Below are positions 56,577 through 64,000 of a DNA stretch of 64,000 nt, in pieces; position 1 is the first letter of the stretch, and each line of letters opens with the position of its first letter. This DNA comes from Massospora cicadina (lineage: Eukaryota; Entomophthoromycota; Entomophthoromycetes; Entomophthorales; Entomophthoraceae), in the NCBI GenBank assembly GCA_022478985.1, contig JAKSZP010017337.1, positions 57,913-121,912 of the forward strand. The letters are read 5' to 3'. The notes beneath the pieces are model-generated. The model was not told where the DNA came from and did not search any database. It was given only the letters and a program-made list of their open reading frames with translations. The translations under genes were made by a program, and so were the position numbers.

Positions 56577-57790
56577 GTGCAGTTCACAAGTTGCACGTAA
56601 TTATGACAGGCATTTATAGCCTGGTTCACACAAGTCGTTTGGGACAACAATAAGGCATCAATTTATGGATTTTCAAAGAGCATTGAGGAACTAGTTAAGG
56701 AGCTGCTGGTCAACTTCCCTGAAATTTCAATAGGTCACCTGGTTCCAAAGTCTCATCAGGTCTTCAATTTTTGTAAGGAAAATGCTGATCATGGAATTTT
56801 TTAGGTAAAGTTGGCAGAATATTTTGCAAAGTTAGGATGAGGAAATTTGGAACGTCTCCTTGTCATAGACTTGCCATTCTTTCCAGGAGTTGAAGGGGAG
56901 GGTGGAACTATGCCAATTTTGTGATTGTCCAGTGAAGAGGTTGGTTATTTATCTAAGTCATTGGTGAGAGCACACTAAGGTATTTCCTCTCCAAAGCTTT
57001 GTAATTTTCTAACCATTCCTTAATAAGGTTATATCCAAATTTTAAGGCTCTGTTTGGAGCATGTTCTCATTAAATAAATCATGATAAATTGGTCAGTTGG
57101 AAAATAATCCACTGGTTCTGGGATGTCATCTCTGGCAGGATCACCACTTTGTCATGAATGCTCTGGAATCCCAGTTTAGCATGACCCAAGGTCTGGAAAC
57201 ACCCCTGGTTATGGATTATCAGCCATAAGGTTGTCATTGGTAGGCGGTCATAATGGGTCATTTAACCCAAAATATCTGAATTGACAGTTCAGGATAAAAC
57301 TTGAATAATAAAAACCAGATAGCAAAGGTATTGGGGAATATGATACTTTATTGGTAATTGGAGGCAGGCTTTTATACTTGATTAATCAAAAGTAGTCAAA
57401 AGAAAAGATTTTGGTGGTATCAAAGAGAAATACGATAAGGATAAATAAATGGGACTGAAAGTAAAACCAGGGAGAGAATATCCCTAAAAGATTGACATTC
57501 TTGGAAATAGCATGAAATGTCGAAAGAAGCCTATGTTTTATTTAAGGTGGCCAATTTGGGGACAATACTGCACTAATTAATAGGAAAAATGGAAATTAAA
57601 ATATAGGAAAAGAAGGATAAATTGTGGTAAACCTCCATGTAAAGTATTCTTATAGGCCAGTAACTCCATGAACTACCTTTGCTATTTGCTATCTCAGTTC
57701 ATGGCATTGGTGCGCAATGCTAGCACAGTCATAAATTGTCATCTACTAAAGTTTATCTACCAAGAGTAAACTTGGGAGGCAGTATAAACA
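56577..57790 (-). mobile_element. T8, LTR retrotransposon 5' relic
   Basis: Minus strand: an LTR-like block (about 57790-57290) starts TGTTTATACTGCC, has a TATA box TATAAAAG near 57375 and CAATAAAG about 40 bases later. An ATG at 57261 then begins a short gag-like frame (MTHYDRLPMTTLW..). Further minus-strand coding-like sequence continues in broken frames to 56577, where the T5 LTR begins. Only one LTR was found and the family cannot be named. Confidence 0.4.
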
Positions 57791-58400
57791 TCCTATATGG
57801 GTTCTCCTTATCCACAAAATCTTTTTAAAAAGTTTTATTATTTTTGGTTCATTTATTTGGTAAAATTTATAGAACAAACATACTTATATATATAATAATT
57901 TCTTAAGATGATCATTTAAGTCAACTTCAACTAAATGGTAACTGGTCTCAAATTAATTGAGATAATTTTTAATCTATCTCTATCAGACATCTGGTTGCAG
58001 TTGCTCATGCTTTTAATTAGGCTAATCCGATTATCATTTGAGTAATTTCACCATCCCAGTGATCTTTCTTTTATAGGTTAAATGATAATATACAATAATA
58101 TCATGACAACATAGTAAATAAAAATTTTTAATAAAGTTTTGAATAACCTAAGGCTATAAGGTAAATATATATCATGTTCTTAAGCTATACCATAAGGTAA
58201 AACTTTAATTTATTTACTTTAAATGTAATTAATTTAACTTAAATTTATTTTTTATTCTATAAAATTCAATTGATTGTTATATATAAGATATAAAAATGGT
58301 ATATACGACTTTAAGAATGGCATATAGAACTTTAATCAGAATTGGTATATTAAATGTCTGAGTAGTTTTATTTATTCAGGGAAGCTCAACCAGGGTACTT
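57791..58400. other. Very AT-rich non-coding block
   Basis: Dominated by A/T runs, with palindromic TATATATA pieces near 57890, 58165 and 58280. The motif AAGCTATACCATAAGG and near copies (CTATAAGG near 58155) recur. No gene seen. Confidence 0.5.
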
Positions 58401-61150
58401 ACACTTCCAATATAGTGAGGATAAAATAGTAATTAACTGTGAATAATTAAAGACACCCCAGAGGGTTCAAAGCCCCTCTTGTTGTCTCCAGGACCACCAA
58501 TTTTAGGACTTTAGTGGAGTTTTATTCTGTTTTATTCTTGGATGCAGCATGAGTGATGGAAAGAATCAATATTTAGTAGCCATATGGGGAACCATGTATT
58601 GGTTGTTCTTCTGTTGCGTAAGTCATTTTTCCAAACAACCATGCTTGGAAATGTTCCAATATATGGTAGTGAAAATGATTAATGGCTTCTTGAAGGGTAG
58701 CGTTGCTCCTGTAAATGACTCCAGTACTATAGTATGGATTGTCCATAGTGCTATTGCTGCTATTAACGTCTGTAGGGATGGAAAAGTTACTCCATGTTGA
58801 GAGCAAAGATGTTCCTAGCCAAACTAAATGATTGTCCATTGTCTTGGCGGCACAGGTGCATGATCTCTTTCCAGATAGCTACTGGTGTTGGACATTTTTA
58901 TAAACAGTGTACTAGGCTTCCATATTGGCCACATATTGTGAATGAGGAGTGAACAGCGTTTGATCGTTCTGCTGTGCAATATACTCTCCTCATGCATCTC
59001 CACACATGTGCTCATATCCTGAGTGTAGTTGTGAGTGATGTGTGTATCTCCAGACTCTTATTTGGATCCCCAGGTTGTATGGTATATCCATATGATCCAG
59101 ATAATCAGTTCTGGCAATGGTACTCAAATTTTGGCTTATTATGTTATCTGTGACTATTTGGCCATTAACTTCCTGTCTGTGAGTTAGCCTTGGGGTTCTT
59201 GGTGACTGATCTGACCACATATGTGAATCTTCCACTCTGCTCTTCTCATGGCTAGAAGTATACGTTTGAAGTGTACAGAAGTGTCATGTGGTCCTGCAGC
59301 TGTAGGGTGAGACGCCAGATACTTGGTTAGTGTGTTTGGATGATCTGGGTTTCTTAATTGGAGTGCTCAAGTAAAATTAGATCTTGCTGTTCTAGCCCAA
59401 TGTATATCAGAAAGGTCTGGACTAGTCACCTGAGCTATCCAGGATCCTAGTATATGGGTCAATTGCTCTACATAATTATTTAGCCCCATACCTCCATTCC
59501 TCCTAGGGCCAAATAGAGCTTCAAGGCATAAAGGGGAATTATGGTTGAATAAAAGCCATCCCTGTATTAAGGCGTAGATTGTATTAAAAAAGGACGGTGA
59601 GGAAGCAATTTCATGGGCTGTAAACCATATGATTGATAATATCATGGAGTTAACTATCATAACCTTTCCTGTTAGATCTTTTTTATGTCCATGTAATGAG
59701 GCAATACGTTTTGTTATTTTATCTAGAAGTTGAATTTCCATCATGATGTTGGAGTAACCTTCTGCTTCTAACCATACCATCACGTAACAGACAGGTCCAT
59801 CTGCCAGCTTGGTAATGAAGGGAAATTCCAGTAGGGTAATTGCTGACCTTCTCCTCCTATGTCTGGTGAGGAGTCTTGATGTTGTATTGGTTTGTTGACC
59901 CAGGGTAGATAGCTTCCAATAGGTCTGATATTTCTTCTAGATGTATAATTTCCGTTTTTTAAGTGTTAAGCGATGCATTGCTTATAAATGAGTATTCTTG
60001 TATTATTTTCTCAATTCTGTTGGAATCCTGGTTGTTGGATATACCCACCACGCAGTCATCAGCAAAAGCTATCATTTTGACTGGTGCTTGACCATAGACA
60101 TTGATTCTATTGAGAAGGGCGTTTGTATTCAGGATTAGGGGATCCAGACTAATATTGTATAGTAGAGGGCTTGGAGGGTCCCCTTGTTTGAGTCCTCTCT
60201 GTGGAAAAACTAGGTTAGTCAAAAAACCTGCTCCACGCACAGCCATGGTGGCTGACTCTGTGAACAACATCACCCGGTTTATGAACTTATTTGAGAGTTT
60301 GAATTTTTTGAAGGCATGCCCTGAGAAAAGTCCAGTTCACCCTGTCATATGCCTTCTGTTGATTATTTAATAAAAGCGCTCCAGATACTTTATAATGGCA
60401 GACATTTGCAACTGTGTGAATATTGTATCATATGGATCTTTTTGGGACAAATCCATATTGTAATGGGGATATCAAGAGTTGCAATTTCCCTAATCGTTTG
60501 GCCATGATTTTTGTAAATATTTTAGTATCAGTGTTGGTTAGTGAGATTGGGCGCCAATTGGATAAGTTTAATCTATCTGCTTTTTGAATTAAAAGACAGT
60601 GTATGCTTCTTTGCCTCCAGGTAGAAGTCATGTTTCCATAATGCACTTGTTCATGGAAGCTAAAATAATGTTAGATATGTTAGGAAAATATTTTATATAA
60701 AATTCATAGGGAATCCCATCAGGTTTAGGGCATTTCCCTCTTGGTGCACCGCATACTGTTTCCCATAATTCCTCATGCAATATTAGGTTAATTTAAATTG
60801 TTGTTTTGAGCTGCAGTGTCAATATGTGCATTTGTAAGGAATTTTTTGATTTTTGTTGGTTTGACTGATTTGGATTTATATAAATCTGTATAAAACCTGT
60901 GTACTTTGGTCACGACTTCTTTAGGTGTTTCCCCTACGGATTTATCCAGTTGTCAGACCTGTGTACAGGATATCATATTTTTTTGGGTGTGAAATTGACA
61001 GAAAAAATAGCTCAAACAAGTTTCTTTATCTTTTAGGTTTTTTGCTCTATATTGAAACCTAATTCAGTGTTTGTTGGGATTTTTGCCCATCTTCTCAGCT
61101 GGCTAGATTACCAGGGATTGCTAGGAGATAATTCCCTAATGTGAGGTGAA
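58400..61150 (-). pseudogene. LINE-A2, 5'-truncated LINE-A relative (ORF2 only)
   Basis: Minus strand, in order: a pre-RT piece FYTDLYKSKSVKPTKIKKF near 60890-60835 (LINE-A: YYSKLYQSDPIQPAEVAEF); DGIPYEFYIKYFPNISNII near 60720; NWRPISLTNTDTKIFTKIMA (60560-60500); SATMAVRGAGFLTNLVFPQR and GLKQGDPPSPLLYNISLDP (60260-60130); APVKMIAFADDCVVGISNNQ with intact FADD (60090-60030); ITKRIASLHGHKKDLTGKVM, RRNGGMGLNNYVEQLTHILG (59500-59440); and ARTDYLDHMDIPYNLGIQIR (59115-59055). The C-terminus to about 58560 matches LINE-A (SNATLQEAINHFHYHILEHF against SILTLPEAVHRFRSHLVDHF). Upstream endonuclease and ORF1 are absent. Several stops. Confidence 0.9.
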
Positions 61151-62344
61151 TTGGATATTGGTTGACCCTGATTTTGTGGTAACTATGTTTGGGGGATTTT
61201 TATGTTATTCTCCTAGTCAAATCTGTCAAGGGTCAATCTGGATGAATGCTTAAGATCTCATCGGGCAGAGTTGCTGATGAAATAGTGACATCTGATAGTT
61301 GATTAACTATTAGGTGTACTGATTGGGATTGGTCATGTTTTATCGCCAACTGATTGGGAATTCAAGGAGTAAGTTTTGAGTGAATGATGCTACCTGCAAC
61401 TAGTAATAAATCAGTTGGTTCATGACCTTCCTTAATGGGTAACAAGTCCCATTACCTAAGCAGGTCGCTTGCTAAATATGGTTGGTTCACTTGGATTGAG
61501 AGGAAAACGTTAGGGACACATTTTCTGAATCTTTCTGTTTTAGGTCTCAAGGATGTCCAACAATGGAATCCTAGCCAGGATGGGGAAGACCATTGCTGCT
61601 GAGACAAGGATGGACGATTCAATGACAACATGTCATTTCATTGAGGAGGTGCCAACCAAGGGTTGGGCGCTGAATCCACCACTATAAATCCCACATATTC
61701 AATAATAAAAGAATAATAATCTTGCCAGATAACGATTTGCCAGATTATCACTTTTACTAGAGTATTAGCTTAGTAAACTTTATCAGAATCCATTTGTTCT
61801 ATTCTTTCTCAAGGATATTATTGCTGTGTGTGATAATTGGGAGACTCTTTAAGATAAATAGTAAGGATCTGAGCAGGGATCCAGAGAAGAAGCTGAATAA
61901 AATTAGGGATTGCTGCAAGCTGTGTGTCAAACCAGAGAAACCATATATAAGAATCTAAGAGTATATCGAGTTAGGCAGTATGAGGGAACAAATCCCTATT
62001 CAAGACATCATAAGTATTTCAAGAGAAATACTGGCCGAGCGTTGGACCAAAATCTAATACTTCCATTCAACTAAAGATAATAGTCGCCATACTATTATCA
62101 AACAAATATATTAACTACTATACAACGCGGAGAATTGCAAAAAACCCAAACCAGTGCAAGTAATATATTTATAGGAGTTATTGGCTGAAAATAATCAGAT
62201 AACCTGTATATTTTTACAGTGTTGGTGTTTGCATATCAGGGTGTTTAACCGTGCAGAAACCTTTGACCATTTTCATTCCCATCCAGGGCTATATCCTGTG
62301 CGTGGGACATTATTTTCCAGGTGATTGATTTCTGCCAGGGTGTG
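61151..62344. other. Non-coding interval with a possible diverged T7-type LTR
   Basis: The stretch GGGCGCTGAATCCACCACTA / TAAATCCC..TTCAATAATAAAAG (61660-61715) resembles the promoter-polyadenylation part of the T7 LTR (GGCACTGAGTCCCAACACTA, TATAAATATC .. TTTAATAAAAT). It may be an old solo LTR. The rest shows nothing recognisable. Confidence 0.35.
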
Positions 62345-62756
62345 TGTCAGGATTTGAGATAAAAATTGTATTGAATTCCCATCTTCTGAATCAGGCCGTT
62401 CTGAATTGGTCGTTGAACCTACCCCAAGCTAAAACTAGTCCAGGATCATCCTCACCAATTCCTGAGTCCCATGGGGCGGCATTTCCACCCATTCAGTCAG
62501 GTGAGCGACGCTATCCATTAAGGATGCCCTTGAGGAGGCCATTCTGGAAGATCAGTAAAGATCCTGATCGGATGAGGCCCTGATGATCCCAAAGGCACTG
62601 AGTCCCAACACTATATAAATATCAAAGCCTTTTAGTTTAATAAAATATTCAGTATTCTAACCATTTTACTGTTTCCTCCTTGGCGCTCTTTCCAATTTTT
62701 CCAGCTTTGAGCCACCGCGAACCCTGGCGCCAGTCCAAAGAACTGTAGCACCAACA
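62345..62756 (+). repeat. T7 5' LTR (412 bp)
   Basis: Starts TGTCAGGATTTGAGATAAAA and ends ACCAACA four bases before the primer site. It has a TATA box and polyadenylation signal in the right order. The left boundary is inferred from the shared TGTCA start of the other LTRs because the partner LTR is outside the window. Confidence 0.65.
62612..62644 (+). promoter_or_regulatory. T7 LTR TATA box and polyadenylation signal
   Basis: TATATAAAT at 62612-62620, AATAAA at 62639-62644. The spacing suggests a short R region with transcription starting between or just after them. Confidence 0.55.
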
Positions 62757-62760
62757 GAAG

Positions 62761-62778
62761 TGGTGCTCACTACAGGGG
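62761..62778 (+). promoter_or_regulatory. T7 tRNA primer-binding site
   Basis: TGGTGCTCACTACAGGGG, identical to T2 and T3, followed by GGCTC as in T2. Confidence 0.85.
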
Positions 62779-62861
62779 GCTCCGAGCTGACCTAAGTGAA
62801 ACCATCTATCACGAAAAATGGAAACCAATAGCAGCCCTGATGACCAAATGACTGGTCAATC

Positions 62862-64000
62862 GAGGAGCGTTATATGATGGGTTAGTACCTTGCGGTATGC
62901 AACGCCACCCTTGCGGCTGGAAAGGCTAGAATTTCGCACCACCTTTCAACTCTCGCTGCTCTCCCTAGATGGGAGCCAATACCAACTCCAGTATGAGCAT
63001 ATCAATGATGTTGTTCAACAATTAATAAATGGCATCTACTCCAAGGGCGCCCGCTCAAGCCACTCCCACGCCTCCTCCATACCTTCCATGATGCGGGACC
63101 TCTATGCCTCAGCTGTATTGCCAGCTGGGGAGCTTACCCTGGGGCCTGACTGATACATCCATAACTTTGTCCACCCCGCTATCCATCACCTCCTCCAGTT
63201 AGTCAGATTACACCATCAGGAGGTCTCCCAGCAACTAGGGCTCACCCTGAATTTATATTCCTACATTATCAACTTTTATGATGCTGCCTCCTCCTTTGTG
63301 CATGACAATCACGAAGCTATTCTTGATAAGTGGCGATTAATTAATGAGATCCGCGACCAGATTGTAGTACTGGATAGCATAATCTCCGGCTACCTTGAGG
63401 AGCAATTCTTCCAAAATGCCCAGCTATTCGCAGTGACATGGACCCAGAATCAACAACAAGTCAAAGAACTGATACAATCCCTACAGCAGTACTACCGAGA
63501 GCTGGCCTCTCATGACTACCCCCCATGGGTGCTGGGCCAGAAGGTCCTGAGGGGCGTCAAGGGCCAGCTGGACCCAAGGGACCACGCGGGCCTCAAGGGC
63601 CCCTGGGCCCTCCGACCTTAGGTAAACCCAAAAACCCCTGGCAAAGGGATATAATGACCGCCCTGGCTGCCTTACGAGATCAAATCCAAAAGGTGGCATT
63701 GGGGTGCAAGCTCCAATTGGACGGTGTCCCCCTTGACCCCAGGGTCTCCATCAAAGCATTGTCAGATTAGATGGATAACCTCAGCGCCTTCACAAAGCTT
63801 ACCAATGCTTGTATCTCCCAGCTTGAGACAACTTGTCATGGGCTCAAAACTCAGTTGACCACCATCAAAAATCAGCTCCATCTACAGAACGCCGAGATTC
63901 AATCCTTAAAGGAGCAGGTTGCTCATAAGGCTTCTGCGTCCACCCTCAGCCAGAATTGGGACTACATCCAAGAGGGCTTAGAGGGCTTGCAGAGGTGGTT
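62862..64000 (+). pseudogene. T7 gag with collagen-like linker and coiled coils, lightly damaged
   Basis: The start is unclear: ATG codons at 62874 and 62877 lie in or near the region, and the main frame is open from about 62860. Domains: a basic N-terminus; a His-rich helix (FVHPAIHHLLQLVRLHHQEV, 63160-63225) after a TGA; a long helix to 63510 (DKWRLINEIRDQIVVLDSII; QQVKELIQSLQQYYRELA); then, after a one-base shift near 63530, nine uninterrupted Gly-X-Y triplets (63533-63619); and a second coiled coil (DIMTALAALRDQIQKVAL, QSLKEQVAHKASAS) to the window end. A TAG near 63768 is one transition from a Gln codon. Gag forms the particle shell; the collagen-like rod between coiled coils suggests trimeric assembly. 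Confidence 0.7.
63533..63619 (+). other. Collagen-like Gly-X-Y coding segment in T7 gag
   Basis: Reads GPEGPEGRQGPAGPKGPR then GPQGPLGPP: Gly at every third residue with Pro mostly at X, typical of collagen helices. Flanked on both sides by predicted coiled coils. A degraded counterpart lies in T1 gag (about 3600-3815, minus). Confidence 0.85.

Larger units (their letters stand above)
62345..64000 (+). mobile_element. Ty3/gypsy retrotransposon T7, 5' part, continues beyond the window
   Basis: Plus strand: LTR (62345-62756), primer site (62761), then gag to the window end. It has the lowest density of disruptions of any Ty3 gag here: a handful of single-base stops and one frameshift. Same family as T1 by Gag. 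Confidence 0.8.

Noticed and set aside
57880..58380. CRISPR-like or satellite array in the AT-rich block.
   Set aside because: The short repeats are low-complexity TATA runs without regular spacing or unique spacers, and the context is eukaryotic.
58549..58800. Plus-strand open frame of 83 codons.
   Set aside because: The minus strand of the same region aligns with the LINE-A ORF2 C-terminus, so the plus frame is a shadow.

Overview
This window looks like a transposon graveyard from a eukaryotic nuclear genome, most likely a filamentous fungus and perhaps a basidiomycete with a large repeat-rich genome. That placement is an inference from the mix of chromodomain Ty3/gypsy elements and Tad-like and L1-like LINEs; no host gene, rRNA or tRNA gene was found. 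Almost every coding stretch is the remains of a retrotransposon. Reading frames are broken by scattered stop codons and small indels, and many catalytic Asp codons have become Asn, as expected from C:G to T:A transitions.

Layout, left to right. 1-4771 (-): Ty3/gypsy T1 (gag, protease, RT, RNase H), cut by the window edge. 5000-7232 (-): a second Ty3 pol relic, T1b. 7233-13271 (+): T2, a Ty3 element with both LTRs, primer-binding site and polypurine tract, sitting in T1b. 13588-14951 (-): a long LTR copy (X'). 14952-16290 (+): T6, a Ty3 relic with an initiator-Met-type primer site and almost no gag. 16300-21575 (+): LINE-A, full length, with two ORFs. 22242-24213 (-): LINE-C, an ORF1-only retroposon with 16-bp target duplications. 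24230-34830: an array of roughly 1-kb tandem repeats (R1-R3). LINE-B (25194-32763, -) inserted into this array with 13-bp target duplications, and LINE-B in turn took a solo LTR (X, 27094-28583) with a 5-bp duplication.

35801-56576 (-) is a three-level nest. Chromovirus T4 (39564-45053) lies inside the RT of Ty3 element T3 (36753-48780), which lies inside the integrase 3' end of Ty3 element T5 (35801-56576). By eye, LTR-pair divergence rises from T4 to T3 to T5, in the order the nesting requires. On the right are an LTR-plus-gag relic (T8), an AT-rich block, a 5'-truncated LINE-A copy (LINE-A2, -), and T7 (+). T7 begins at 62345 with an intact-looking LTR, and its Gag carries a collagen-like Gly-X-Y segment before the window ends.

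The elements do not form a host pathway. LTR elements encode Gag, protease, RT, RNase H and integrase for cDNA integration; LINEs encode an ORF1 nucleic-acid-binding protein and an endonuclease-RT for target-primed insertion. T2, T3, T5 and T7 share one unusual primer-binding site, and T1 shares its first 8 bases, so these families probably use the same or a similar tRNA primer. No copy appears able to make all its proteins, but LINE-A and T7 are only lightly damaged. All reading-frame starts are uncertain because the copies are decayed.
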